Of a stretch of 64,000 nt of DNA, positions 20,033 to 32,048 are shown one piece after another. The position numbers and the translations under genes were made by a program. Numbering within the stretch: position 1 is the first letter of the stretch; each line of letters starts with the position of its first letter. Source of the DNA: Sycon ciliatum. Its lineage: Eukaryota; Porifera; Calcarea; Leucosolenida; Sycettidae. The stretch lies in assembly GCF_964019385.1 (NCBI RefSeq), contig NC_088643.1, forward strand, positions 2,630,755-2,694,754, given 5' to 3'. Below the pieces are notes generated by a model. It saw nothing but the letters and a program-made list of their open reading frames with translations, was not told the origin of the DNA and made no database searches.

Positions 20033-23003
20033 ATGGCTCAAACCACTGACCCACTCCCCTTGAACCCGCATGCTCCAGCCTTTACACCATCGTCTCCTCT
20101 TCAACCGTCGGCCCCCGTAAGCTGTTCATATACCCACATAAAGGTTGGCCACATAAATATTAGCAGCCTTAGACACAAAACACACATTATAGCTAAGTTA
20201 ATAGACCAACATGCCCTGGATCTTCTGGCAGTTACTGAAACGTGGCTTGACTCCAGCATCTCGGACAACGAGGTCTCGGTGCCGGGAGCAATTCTTTTCC
20301 GTCGTGATCGGCCGTGTACTGAGGGCTGCTCGTGCTTGTCCTCCTGCAGCCCCTGCAGGAAAGGAGGGGGAATTTGCATGTACGTGAACGACCAAGTTAA
20401 TGTGACTCCTGTCTTGACCCACTCGCATACCAGTCTAGAATTGATGTGGCTCAGAACCGGCACAGTCAATGATGGTGTTTTGTTCGGTTGCATATATCGG
20501 CCCCCATCCGAGCCAGTGGAGTACTGGACTCGGCTTGCCACAGCCACAGAACAACTGGACAGCGAACATGTTGTATTATTAGGCGACGTCAATGTAGACT
20601 TCCTGCATCAGGCATCCAGTGTTTTCCAACACCTTAAGAACACACTTTTACTCCCGTGCGGGATGGCCAATAAAGTCCAGGACGCAACCAGAATCACTGC
20701 CTCGACACGCACGTCGATTGACTGCATACTGACTAACATAGACCTCGTCACGTCAGCATCCGTTATAGACTGTGAGTTCTCAGACCATCGCCTGGTCCTC
20801 AGTACTGTCCCATTGCCCACAGCGGGCACACGGAACTCCGACACCGATGGTCAGCAACCAAGCAGACAACGAAGAGACTACCGAGGCTTCGACGCAGACC
20901 GCTTCTGCGGTATGTTGTTGTCTTCCAATCTTCATCACTTTGCAACCACTGACACTGACCTGATGTTAGACGAATGGGCCGAGAAATTTAATGCTGCACT
21001 TGATATTGCAGCGCCTTATGTGCCCAGGAAGCGACCGAAGCGGAATCGGAAGACTTGCCCTTTCATGACCAAGGCTCTTCTTGACTTGATCAGGGAACGC
21101 AAATCAGCCTTCAAGAAGCAGCCAACTTTCGTGACATGGTCATAATGGCGCAGTTCAAGAGATAACGTAGTCAGTCCAACAACTTGTACCGTCATCTTCA
21201 GAATCGTTACTTCGCGGATCGGTGCAGGACGTATGAACGGAACCCTCGACAGTTCTGGAAAATATTGAACACGATCACCAAGCGTACGCCACAGAGGCAA
21301 ACAGTTACTATCCCAGCTGAGAGACTAAACGATTACTTCCACGCTATTGTCACCGATAATCATGCCACCTATGATCTGCCAATGGGTCCGGCTAACTCTA
21401 CGGACCTCAGGACGTTCGAGGCGGTAACTGTCTCAGAAGTGAAAAGGCTAATCAGTGCCCTCCAGAGCCGCAAAGCTCCTGGCCCGGACGGAATTATGCC
21501 TTTTTTGCTAAAGGTATCGAAAGACGTAGTCGCCCTTTCACTTACCATTTTGTACAACACTTCCCTTTCTTCTGGACACTTTCCATCCCGGTTCAAAATT
21601 GCCCACATCACCCCGATATTGAAGTCAAAACAAGGCCCCCGTAATAGCCCTTCCAATCACCGCCCGGTGTCTCTAACATCTATTCTCGCCAAACTCCTTG
21701 AGCAGCTCGTGTTCTCTCGTCTCCAGGTGTTTTTCCAAGAACGTTGCCCGTTCCATGAAGATCAATTTGGTTTCCGGAAGCACCGGTCGACCGAGCAACT
21801 CCTCACGAAGGTAACGAATGATTGGCTGCTAGCCCGCGAAGCGGGTCTGCATACAGCTGTTGTTTGCGTTGACCTGAAGAAGGCGTTTGATACCGTGCAA
21901 CACCAGCAACTTCTCATCGCAATCGCGGCCGTGGGTATTTCTGGCATAGCCCTGGCTTGGTTGCAGTCATACCTCCGTGGACGGCAGCAGCGCGTGGTTA
22001 CCTACATCGGAACGTCTCCTCTGGTACCAGTTACTAGTGGCGTACCTCAAGGCACCATTCTGGGCCCTGTGCTCTTCAATTTATATGTGCGGAAGCTGCC
22101 GCTCACAGCTGATGCTCTTTCCTGCAAGCTGCCGATGTTCGCGGATGACATGACGCTGTATGCCAGTAGAAGGTCGCCAAATGAAGCTGTCGGTGCCGTC
22201 AACAAGGTACTTTCAGTGCTTGCTCTAGATCTTGCGGATCTAGGGTTGTCAGTCAACTCTGCCAAAACTGTCGCCATGTTCATTTCCAAACTCCCCCTGC
22301 ACCTGTCTGTTCCTGTGATACTCAACGATCAGGTATTGACCCGCGTTACCAGCACCCGACTCCTGGGGGTCATCATTGATGACCGCCTAACGTGGTCGCC
22401 TCACATTGACTTTGTAATTCGCAAGACATGTGTGCTAAGATTGGCGCTCTTCGTCGGTCCTTTCGGCAATTGAGCAGGAAGGCCAGGAAGCAATTTATTG
22501 TATCAGTCATTCTACCTGATCTTTTGTACTGTTGTTCGTGTTTTGTAACGAAGCTGTCCGCTAAGGACCGCCAAAGGCCTTCTACTGTGTTCCGCCGTGC
22601 TGTGCGAGCTGCCTGTGGTGCTAAGTCACAGGACGACATCACGCCATTATTGACCACATTGGCGATTTATCCATTTGAACACTATATGATTCTCAACTTT
22701 GCCCAGTTTATTCATAGAAATCATGTCATCATCTCACTGCCTACCCTAACGGAATTATTTCCACCGATCAAAACAAGCCTTAGAACTAGAAGCCACTCTA
22801 ATGCTTCCATTGCCATATCTAAGCACCGGACAACTGATGGAGTAAATTCTTTTTCTAATCGTGCCGCAATTTTCTTTAATACACTACCTGCCGAGTGGCG
22901 CAGACACCACCGTACCTCTACATTTGCAAACCAACTCAGGGATCTTTTTAAAGACCCAGTGGCGTTTAAGAAGTATTTTGACCTTCTTTTTGGAATCTGT
23001 TGA
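20033..23003 (+). pseudogene. CR1/Jockey-like ORF2 (endonuclease + reverse transcriptase), frameshifted
   Basis: Three frame segments. 20033-21145 carries the endonuclease: VGHINISSLR, TETWLDSS, GGGICMYV, GCIYRPP, LLGDVNVDF and SDHRLV. 21184-22473 carries the reverse transcriptase: KAPGPDGI, NHRPVSLTS, VCVDLKKAFDTVQHQ, GVPQGTILGPVLF, and the catalytic FADDMTLY near residue 320 of the segment. 22428-23003 completes the C-terminal region (WRRHHRTSTFANQLRDLF). The frame changes near 21146-21184 and again near 22430-22470, so the protein cannot be made. The catalytic residues themselves are intact. It is more decayed than the copy at 41392-45861 and of a different family. Confidence 0.8.
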
Positions 23004-23201
23004 GTTTCTCGATGATCTTGATAGTTCTTGTACTAAGATTGAAGTTGACTTGGTGTTTGATCACTGTACTGCTTGATGTCTGAATTCCAATTTTTTTCTA
23101 TTTTTTCTTTTCTTTTCCTTTCCTTTCCACTTATCCCGTTATCGGCCCTCTTAAGAGTTGTGTGTATCACTGTTGAGGCATCCGATGGTAAATAAAATAA
23201 A

Positions 23202-23202
<1 letters not shown>

Positions 23203-23258
<56 letters not shown>
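23203..23258. repeat. (TAC)n retrotransposon tail
   Basis: About 18 units. It is the 3' tail of the CR1/Jockey-like element and the target of the LTR element. Confidence 0.9.
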
Positions 23259-23259
<1 letters not shown>

Positions 23260-23604
23260 GTAATGGGTAGCCGAGTGGTAGGCGCGGTGAAATCAACAAT
23301 AATTACTTTTATTCTACTTTCAGGTACACACCTGAGATATAATCGTTCGTGAAAGAAGAAGCGGCAAAATAAATAACTTTCTCTCCGGTGCTCACCTAGA
23401 GGCTGAATCCTTATTCTTCGAGTTAGCTTTCATTGCTATCCAATCTAATCTAATCTAATCTTCTCTTCCTCAAAACAGAAATGCGCAGCCGCTTTTATGC
23501 AGCAGACGACGTACGCTTACATACGGAGATACACTAAATATACATCAGGCAAGCTCCGTATTAGTTCCGTACTGCTTCCGTATTGGTCGGGCAGGGATAC
23601 TACA
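23259..23604 (-). repeat. 3' LTR (minus-strand element)
   Basis: Begins TGTAATGGG and ends GATACTACA on the plus strand. Contains three copies of ATCTA in tandem (CAATCTAATCTAATCTAATC). Confidence 0.85.
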
Positions 23605-24085
23605 CCCTCCCTTCCTACAGATAATCACGCCCTCGTGATTTTCAAAAAATTAGTGAAGAGTTACGAACACAGCGTCAACCGGAAGATGGCAAATAATATA
23701 TCGGAAATGATAACGTTTAGAGTAGACAGAAGAAATGAACTGATAACAAATCATAAAGTAGAAGTAAAAGCACACAAGGTTCACACGATCTCACGGGGTC
23801 AAAAGGGAAAGAACTGTCCTCCAAATAGGACCTGAAACCACAGCACTCTTGCTGCACTACGCTGGCACAACCCGTCAGGAACATCGCAGTTCAAAAACCA
23901 AACTGAATACACTATAACTATAAGGGGCGTTGTCACACACATTGTCCCACGTTAGCTGGGTAAACCGTGGCTCACCATGATCAGACGTCTACCAAACTAA
24001 ACTGGATTCACACACTCGCATAAAGGAAGACTGAAAAGAACAGGGAGACTGAAGGAAGAGAGGAAAGAAAATGCCATACCTGGAA

Positions 24086-24632
24086 TCAGCGTAAGTAACC
24101 ACGGCGGCGGCTGGAGCTATGGCGGAGGGCGAGCCAGGTTTTATCTTCATCTTGGTTGAGCCGGTCACTCAGATCGGCTAGCTCGGCGTCAGACAAATGA
24201 CCTCCCTCCTCGTCTTGAATCGTGGTCTTCACATTGTCGATAGCATTGCTTTGCGCGACGTAAAGAGTGATGGTATAGCCAGGAAGAGTGTTGACGAAAA
24301 TCTGCATCCCACCACGGAGGGGAAGTACCAAGTGAAGAGTGGGCTCCTGCTTCCGACTGCGTGCCGGCGAAAATCAAACGCTGCTGGTCTTTGGAAATAC
24401 CCTCCTTGTCTTGGGCAGCAGCCTGCCTGTTGTCGTCCTCATCAGCTTCGCCATCACCACCGGTAGTATACATGTAGGTAGCGGGTCGCTTGGAATCGCC
24501 ATCGGAGTCTCCAGTGTGTGCCGTGCGGAGAGAAAGGTGATCCACGCTAGCACCCTGACTGAGCTGCAGGCTAATAAGCAGTGCCAGGCCGAGGAAGGCA
24601 AGAAACATGATTCTCATCTTGATTCGTCGCAC
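24086..24632 (-). pseudogene. Captured secreted polyubiquitin-like gene
   Basis: The minus-strand frame starts with a signal-peptide-like MRIMFLAFLGLALLISLQLS, then an Asp/Gly/Thr-rich spacer to residue 73. From residue 74 it reads [20 protein letters not shown], clearly ubiquitin residues 31-50. At ubiquitin residue 54 the frame shifts: 11 codons are missing (net loss of 32 nt). The next frame reads [11 protein letters not shown], the ubiquitin C-terminus, then directly [19 protein letters not shown], the start of a second ubiquitin, as in polyubiquitin. That unit diverges after residue 35 into [15 protein letters not shown] to a stop. Lys 6, 11, 29, 33 (second unit) and 48 (first unit) are replaced. 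It lies in the LTR element's sense orientation, so it is probably a transduced host transcript, now frameshifted. Confidence 0.75.
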
Positions 24633-24710
24633 GGAGCTGTAGCGGGTTGAGCCATCGGAGTCTGGGGTCGAATCACGTTGTTTTATTTAAAACTCCACCG
24701 CTGCCACCAA

Positions 24711-25056
24711 TGTAATAGGTAGCCGAGTGGTAGGCGCGGTGAAATCAACAATAATTACTTTTATTCTACTTTCAGGTACACACCTGAGATATAATCGTTC
24801 GTGAAAGAAGAAGCGGCAAAATAAATAACTTTCTCTCCGGTGCTCACCTAGAGGCTGAATCCTTATTCTTCGAGTTAGCTTTCATTGCTATCCAATCTAA
24901 TCTAATCTAATCTTCTCTTCCTCAAAACAGAAATGCGCAGCCGCTTTTATGCAGCAGACGACGTACGCTTACATACGGAGATACACTAAATATACATCAG
25001 GCAAGCTCCGTATTAGTTCCGTACTGCTTCCGTATTGGTCGGGCAGGGATACTACA
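24711..25056 (-). repeat. 5' LTR (minus-strand element)
   Basis: Begins TGTAATAGG and ends GATACTACA on the plus strand. It differs from the other LTR at about one visible position, which implies recent insertion. Confidence 0.85.
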
Positions 25057-25597
25057 CTACTACTATAATTCAGCATATTTGTTGGCATAATTGTGGCATA
25101 ATCAAAAGCATAATTTGACGATTGGCCGAGCATAGTCCGCCAATGGCTATGCCGGAGCATAACGTTTTGACGAAATCCCAAATATTATGCCGGCATAATC
25201 CACCAAGCTTGCAAGGGCTATGACAAGGAGTCGTAACTGGGGTATTAAAAAAACATCTGCAGGCTTTCTGACAAAGTTGTATAAAAATGCCCTATTACTA
25301 TATGTATAGAGAGATTATGCCGACCTTACACGTTGGAATCCGTATCCGTATTGGACGAAATCCCAAGATTATGCCGGCATAATCCGCCAAGGGCTACACG
25401 TTGGAATCCGTATACAGGTCTACTCTCCATATAACGTAATCTCTGGGACCACGCAAAAAATATGTTATATGGAGAGTTATGTTATTTGGAAAACCGTGTG
25501 TAAAATACAAGATGTATCTCAAAATGAAGGGTATTACAAGGCGGGTTCAACCGTGCAAACATCTATACACTGTACCACCATTGACTTCATGTACCAT
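25057..25597. other. GCATAAT-rich sequence, possible DNA transposon remnant
   Basis: Many copies of GCATAAT and its complement. TATGCCGGCATAATCCGCCAAGGG occurs near 25375, and a variant near 25190. An 18-bp direct repeat (ACACGTTGGAATCCGTAT) flanks about 49 bp at 25328-25413. No coding sequence seen. Confidence 0.35.
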
Positions 25598-25996
25598 TAT
25601 AGCAAGAAAAACTGCTTTATGGCAGTTTTCTAAAAAAAGTTATTGTGTTCTAGTCCATTGACCCCGTCTAAAAAGTAAGAAATTACCGAAATGTGATAGC
25701 TGAAAATTAAAATTTCACACAAAACCTCACAATAATCACAACAATTGAAATGCTGCTTTCAACTTTAACTTGTACTGCACCAACAATTGGCAACATGCAT
25801 GCATAGGAAAGAGGATCACGAGGGGTCTTCTACATGTAACCTTTAATTCTGTGTGTGATTATTGTGAGGTTTTGTGTGAAATTTTAATTTTCAGCTATCA
25901 CATTTCGGTAATTTCTTACTTTTTAGACGGGGTCAATGGACTAGAACACAATAACTTTTTTTAGAAAACTGCCATAAAGCAGTTTTTCTTGCTATA
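25598..25996. mobile_element. Fold-back element with 143-bp inverted arms
   Basis: Arms 25598-25740 and 25854-25996 are nearly perfect inverted repeats (TATAGCAAGAAAAACTGC... against its complement) around a 113-bp spacer. No reading frame. A long-arm MITE or fold-back element is most likely. I saw no convincing target duplication. Confidence 0.7.
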
Positions 25997-27430
25997 ATTT
26001 CTTTTGTTTTTTTCTGTCACCAATCAATGGAATGCCCTATATCAATAATTATGTAAAATAATGATGGCCTTCACATCATATCAAGAGGTTTATGTACTCT
26101 TGATCATAGCAATACCGTATTATACGCATTGATGTGCAAGCCTCTTCTTTTAGAAAATGGCACTATCATGTTCTTCTGCGGGGAAACATGTGAGTAGTGG
26201 TGGTTTTTATACGGAGGTCATTCTGTGCATGTTGCTGTTGCAGAATTTCATGACTGTCATAAATTTGTCTTGCCTTTCAGATATTTCAGATTTCCCCACC
26301 CTCGATCAGATTTATTTGAGAAATGTAGCCATGCGCCAGGTGCGTGTCGCAGATGTTTTTGTTGATTCTGTGTTTATAATGGTTTATAATCATGGGTTAT
26401 CGTGATAAGGTCATCCAGCATCATATTGCACTGAAATCGTAATCCTGTTCATGTCGATACAACTTTTGGAAGTAGTTCAATGACTTCAAACTGTTAGTCC
26501 ACGATTTTCTAAAACAACACAGCAAAGGAGGAACAATAAACATGTATTAAAATGTAAACAAATACATTGCTGAGTCCGACACTTCGTTCCAACAACTGCA
26601 CTGATCCTGAGGATAAAAGGGTCAAGGCTATGGTTGGAGGTACTGATACTGAGAGATAAACAAGGCACACCATGATAATAAAATCTTACACATCTTTTGG
26701 TGAGTATGAATGATATCTAGTCGAACCTCTTTAGGACGAACACCAAGGGACCGATGGTATTTATTCTGTGAGTTTGTCTTAACCTATTTTATAACCAGTA
26801 AATACAATTATTTCTCCAATAGACATACGAATAGATTTCTTCTACAGCGAAAGATTCTATGCCACACCGACTCTGAACCTTTCTTTAGCAACATGACGGC
26901 AACTGAAACAACAACAGAGAAAGTACGATACATGTACTGCACATTCTTGCAGGTACTACAAACAGATTGCAGATCGTAATTCTTGCTTTGGCGGCACGAA
27001 ACTTTATTTGGGGCAGTGCAATCTCGGCGGTACTCACAAATCAAACAGCCCAGACTCGAGTAAACAAATCCAATCATACAAGTACGAGATTTTCACGAGA
27101 CGAGACTGCACCCATTGGCTTGTTTCGTATGAAGCAAACAAGTTACTGAACCTCTCCACAATGGAGATGTTCCCTGATATGCGAATTTATTTTGGCAAAC
27201 TCGGTCAATGAGTCCTTGAACCTTTCCCTCCAGATTGGGAAATGCCAACGATAGTATGCCACTGACCAGTGCCTTACTTGTAACGTACTAATGTGCAATG
27301 AATATGAGTAATTCGACAACACATCTAACATAAGCCTTACCGTCAAGAAGGTGAACTCGCGTTCTTCGCACACTGTAGACAAGGACAAAGAGATAGAAAT
27401 GGATCTAAATCCGAATACTGAAAAATTAAA
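25997..27430. other. No recognised feature
   Basis: AT-rich sequence with only short, unconvincing frames. A stretch at about 26718 (GTCGAACCTCTTTAGGACG) faintly resembles a pogo-type terminus, but no partner was found. Confidence 0.3.
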
Positions 27431-27735
27431 ATCATCACACGTTTCCGTAAATGAAAGGGTGAGCATAAGCAAATGAATCGAAGGAAACTGGTCAACTCAG
27501 AGATCAACTGTCATTGAGTATTCCGTAAAAGGAGGCCTCGGCAGCGGAAAAGCTAAATTTAGAAAGGAGATCCTGTCAGCTTTTCCATTATTTCTTGCAT
27601 TTCGCCCAAAATCAGCACACTTTTCGTAAATGAAAGAGTCAACACAAGCAAATGAATCAAAGGGAACTGGTCAACTCACCTGTCATTGAGTAATATTCCG
27701 CGAAAGGAGGCCTCAGCAGCGCCGAAACGAAATAA
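27430..27735. repeat. Imperfect tandem duplication of about 110 bp
   Basis: CGTAAATGAAAG, GCAAATGAATC, AACTGGTCAACTCA and GGAGGCCTC recur in the same order about 180 bp apart, with substitutions and small indels. Confidence 0.6.
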
Positions 27736-27812
27736 GCCAGGCCAGGAGACGAAATATCCGAAACAGCTCATGCAAGAAGCAGTTCCAAAGAAGGAAGTTC
27801 CTCGTGCATGCA

Positions 27813-28012
27813 NNNNNNNNNNNNNNNNNNNNNNNNNNNNNNNNNNNNNNNNNNNNNNNNNNNNNNNNNNNNNNNNNNNNNNNNNNNNNNNNNNNNNNNN
27901 NNNNNNNNNNNNNNNNNNNNNNNNNNNNNNNNNNNNNNNNNNNNNNNNNNNNNNNNNNNNNNNNNNNNNNNNNNNNNNNNNNNNNNNNNNNNNNNNNNNN
28001 NNNNNNNNNNNN
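27813..28012. other. Assembly gap (200 N)
   Basis: Exactly 200 unresolved bases, probably a fixed-size scaffold gap. It removes the N-terminal part of the MULE transposase. Confidence 0.98.
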
Positions 28013-28501
28013 CGATTCTACCGAACAAGACGGAGGCAATGTATGAGCAACTATTCCAAGTTCTCCTCGACAGAACGGACGCTTTGCAGCCGTCCACTCT
28101 AGTTACAGATTTTGAGCTAGGTGCCATCAACGCATTTAGACTGAAATTCCCCGGAATTAAGTGCACAGGCTGCTTCTTTCATCTCACCCAGAACATTTAT
28201 CGTCGTGTCCAGTCAAACGGATTCCAAGAGCGCTACGAATAGGATTCATAATTTGCAGTGGCCCTGCGAATGCTGCCAGCGTTGGCTTTTGTACCAACTG
28301 GGGACGTGGCCACTTACTTTGAAGCGGTGGAGGATGATTTCCCCAACGACGCCGAGGCGATCCTCGCCTACTTCGAGCATTCGTACATTGGAACGCTCCG
28401 CCCAAATGGGCAACGGCGGACACCACTGTTCCCGATTGCGCTGTGGAACGTACACGACCGCACTCTGATGGGAGAGGACCGCACAAACAACGCCCAAGAA
28501 G

Positions 28502-30039
28502 TAGGGTCCAGCGGATAATGCTCCGAAAATGTTCGTACAATGCTAACCATAATGCTCCAAAAACTGCCTTATAATGCTGATTATAATGCTTCAGCAATGG
28601 ATATAATGCTCTTGGTTTGGGACAAAAATGGAAAAAAAAGTCTGCTCATTGTCAAACTTCCAGGAAATTGTGCATATCGTCGATCTGGATTCCTTAGTTG
28701 CCACCTTATCTCTCATGCGCTCCACTGCTTCTTAGCACTATAAGACATGATCGCTTCTCCATTGATTGCTCTCCATTCCAACTTTGATGCAGGGTTGTGG
28801 CAGAATAGTCGATGTATCAAATATCTCCCCTAATTATCCATGTAGTAAGAGATGAAACCATTATTGCAGGTAGTCATTCATTGTTGGGATGAAGTTAATC
28901 TTGGCAAATCTGAGTATTCCTGGCCGCAGACAAGCTGTCACTGCGTCCACTCTGTGAATAATGTCTTCATCTGAAACACCAGACGTGAGGCCAGCTCCTG
29001 AGATCCGATCTCAGATGGAGAGCCCTCCCATTTGCGGAAATCCTGAAAACACTTGGGCAGAAGTTATTTTGCCACTCTACATCCTTTGCTTGTGCTCTCA
29101 TCTCCTTGAGATGGTGTGTAGACGTATGGCTTGCCACAATACTCTTCCTTTCTGATAGCATTTGACTGTAGGCCTGGCATTACAGCCGTCCACAACTAAC
29201 TGTACGTGCTTCATCAGGAAAGTAAGACAATCGCTGCTGAGCAATCGACTTGGTACTGAGTCCATGAGAAATTCTAGTTCTGTTCGAGCCGCCTGAGCTG
29301 GACTCGGCAAAGGCAGTTCTTTTGGAACGAGCTCTTTCTGTTTATAGCCGCTCCATCCTGGTCAAAATTTAGCAATGCATCAGTGTCTACTTCAGTATCG
29401 CTAGAGATGCTATTGCCAGAGCCTCTGGCACAACTAGAAAACTCTTCTTCGTCTGTTTGATATTCACTTCGGGTATGTCTCCTCCATAGCTCTCCATTAT
29501 TCTAAAAGTAAAAGAAACCTCGTAAATAATTTCTCCGGATTTCTGTCACTTGAACTGCCTCGGCCTCGGTTGGCCATGCTTCACAAATGGCTTATAGTAT
29601 ACATAGTCATTTACCTGACCACAACGCTACAATCATAACGTTTTTATGTAGCAATAGTTATGTAGCGTTAGTGCTAAAGGTGTTACGTGTCTACACAATC
29701 ACAAAGTCATGCGCCGGTACAATGCATAGTGCTCAAATGCCCGGAATGGGCGGAGCGTAGTACGTAAGAGGTACACAAAAGGAGAAAAATAGGGCTGTTT
29801 CGTTGTTACTCAGAGTTTCATGGCGAAAACCAATCATCAGACAACATCTCATGATCATGATTGTGGCCGATTGTTGCCAAAAACCGGGGATTTCCCGATA
29901 TTATCCACTATGAAACTCGTTATGCCGCTCAAACCTCACATAATGCTCGTTTTGTTCCTTTCTAATGCTCCATAATGCTCTGATGCTCGGATAGTCGTAT
30001 AATGCCGAATATAATGCCGGCATTATCCGCTGGACCCTA
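28502..30039. mobile_element. hAT-like DNA transposon, 1538 bp
   Basis: Perfect terminal inverted repeats (TAGGGTCCAGCGGATAATGC and its complement) and an 8-bp target duplication CCAAGAAG (28494-28501, 30040-30047), both hAT hallmarks. Subterminal regions are full of ATAATGCTC repeats, candidate transposase-binding sites. A minus-strand frame at about 29098-29330 (QAARTELEFLMDSVPSRLL) is unrecognised, and no complete transposase exists. Removing it restores the MULE frame (NNAQE/GWHRR). Confidence 0.82.
29802..29845 (-). ncRNA. Hammerhead ribozyme inside the hAT-like element
   Basis: Minus strand: stem I GTTGT/ACAAC, CTGATGA, stem II TTGG/CCAT closed after a U-U pair, GAA, stem III ACTC/GAGT with a 1-nt loop, and cleavage after GUA. 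Confidence 0.72.
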
Positions 30040-30236
30040 CCAAGAAGGATGGCATCGTCGGTTTGCATCGATAGTCACCTGCCACCATCCGACTATTTGG
30101 AAGGTTATCGAGTGTTTGAAAATGGAACAGGCCACCACGGAACGAGCTTGAGCGGCTTGTGGCAGGACACTCTGGTCCTAAGGGGAAGAAGAGATATCAG
30201 CAATGTGATGAACGGCTGAGGGCTCTGCTACAGTCC

Positions 30237-30380
30237 GTCGAGCAGCGACCACCAAGAGAGTTCCCCCGTGGAGTAGCACATAATATGGCGTTCAATGTTG
30301 TCGAATAGGCGGTCGAGCAGCGACCACCAAGAGAGTTCCTCCGTGGAGTAGCGCATAATTTGGCGTTCAATGTTGTGTAT
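30237..30380 (+). repeat. 70-bp tandem duplication at the MULE end
   Basis: CGAGCAGCGACCACCAAGAG through GCGTTCAATGTTGT is repeated head to tail (30237-30303 and about 30312-30378), so the transposase C-terminus is duplicated. Confidence 0.7.
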
Positions 30381-30475
30381 AGTAAATGACCATGTCACAC
30401 GTGCATACTCTCATATCCTTCATATTTTGCTTTCTTTCGAAACAATGCATTTTTGAGTGCATGCCTGCTCAAATT

Positions 30476-30615
30476 CGGTGAAATGGGCTGTCGGTGAAAA
30501 CAGTGCTCTGTGAACTGTCTTTCGGTGAATTGGGTATCCTGTGAAATGGGCTGTCTGTCAAAAAGGTAGTCTGTGAAATGTCATTCAGTGAACTGTCGTT
30601 CTGTGAATAATCAGC
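30476..30615. repeat. Degenerate minisatellite
   Basis: About eight imperfect copies of a 17-20 bp motif of the type CTGTGAAATGGGCTGT. Confidence 0.6.
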
Positions 30616-30639
30616 GAGTGCGACAAAATGGCAAAAAAA

Positions 30640-31040
30640 ACTGACAAGGAGTACTGAGACATTCGGCGACCTGACACCTAGCTCTAACATTTCTCCAAGG
30701 CACAAACCAACAACCTTCCAACTTGGAAGGCTCAGGTTCGGAAAGGTCCAGGTAAGGTTTATGCCATTTTGTCGCACTCGCTGACTGTGCATGATCTGTG
30801 TGCGTTGGTGAACAGTTTGTCATAACTCGTAACATTTTTTTCCTTTTCCTTTTTCACCAAATATACATGTAATTGATTTACTAGTTGCTAGATAAATCCG
30901 TTGATCCCCGGAGCTGCAGAGAGTGCTCAATGTCAGAGGCTGAGCTTAGTACACAGCAGACTCAGCCGAGTTGTAACTCTGAGTTTCATGCCGCTAGGCA
31001 ATCATCAGAGACAACGGACACTAGGATCTACCCTGCCGTA
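30640..31040 (-). mobile_element. Diverged relative of the 592-bp retrozyme unit
   Basis: Positions 30640-30730 match the 592 unit through ACTGACA, GAGTACTGA, CATTCG, CTGACACCTAGCT and CCTTCCAACTTGGAAGG, with substitutions. A hammerhead-like motif follows at 30970-31015 on the same strand. It is outside any TAA array, and its boundaries are not clear. Confidence 0.5.
30970..31015 (-). ncRNA. Degenerate hammerhead-like motif
   Basis: Minus strand: GTTGT/ACAAC stem I, CTGATGA, stem II TTGCC/GGCAT, GAA, stem III ACTC/GAGT. Two extra bases lie between stem I and the core, so activity is doubtful. Confidence 0.5.

Positions 31041-32048
<1,008 letters not shown>

Larger units (their letters stand above)
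20005..23258 (+). mobile_element. CR1/Jockey-like non-LTR retrotransposon, 5' truncated and decayed
   Basis: Encodes an apurinic-type endonuclease and reverse transcriptase and ends in (TAC)n at about 23203-23258. ORF1 is missing. A candidate target duplication (ATAATTCAGCATA) occurs just before the element and again at about 25064, after the tail and the LTR element nested in it. Confidence 0.75.
23259..25056 (-). mobile_element. Non-autonomous LTR retrotransposon carrying a ubiquitin-like ORF
   Basis: Two direct repeats of 346 bp, TG...CA bounded, nearly identical (23259-23604 and 24711-25056). They enclose 1106 bp. In minus-strand sense a primer-binding-like TGGTGGCAGCGGTGG follows the 5' LTR by one base (24694-24709), and a polypurine tract (AGGAAGGGAGGG) directly precedes the 3' LTR (23605-23616). 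CTAC flanks both sides, consistent with a 4-bp target duplication inside (TAC)n. No gag, protease, RT or integrase is present, so mobility would depend on proteins in trans. Confidence 0.85.
28013..30306 (+). pseudogene. MULE-type transposase fragment, split by a DNA transposon
   Basis: Begins inside the gap with ILPNKTEAMYEQLFQVLL, then LVTDFELGAINAF and GCFFHLTQNIYRRVQ, which match the MULE transposase domain (the DFE and C-x2-H region). Two in-frame stops follow at about 28240-28250, then LAFVPTGDVATYFEAV, LWNVHDRTLMGEDRTNNAQE. The frame resumes after the inserted element at 30048 with GWHRRFASIVTCHHPTIWKV. One more frameshift lies near 30150, and the end is at about 30306. The stops, shift and insertion make it a pseudogene. 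Its own terminal repeats were not found. Confidence 0.75.

Noticed and set aside
23497..23835. Plus-strand frame of 112 codons in the LTR element
   Set aside because: Spans the LTR boundary antisense to the element; no similarity.
26718..26755. Pogo/Tigger-like terminus (GTCGAACCTCTTTAGG)
   Set aside because: Only one end, no partner inverted repeat or transposase found.
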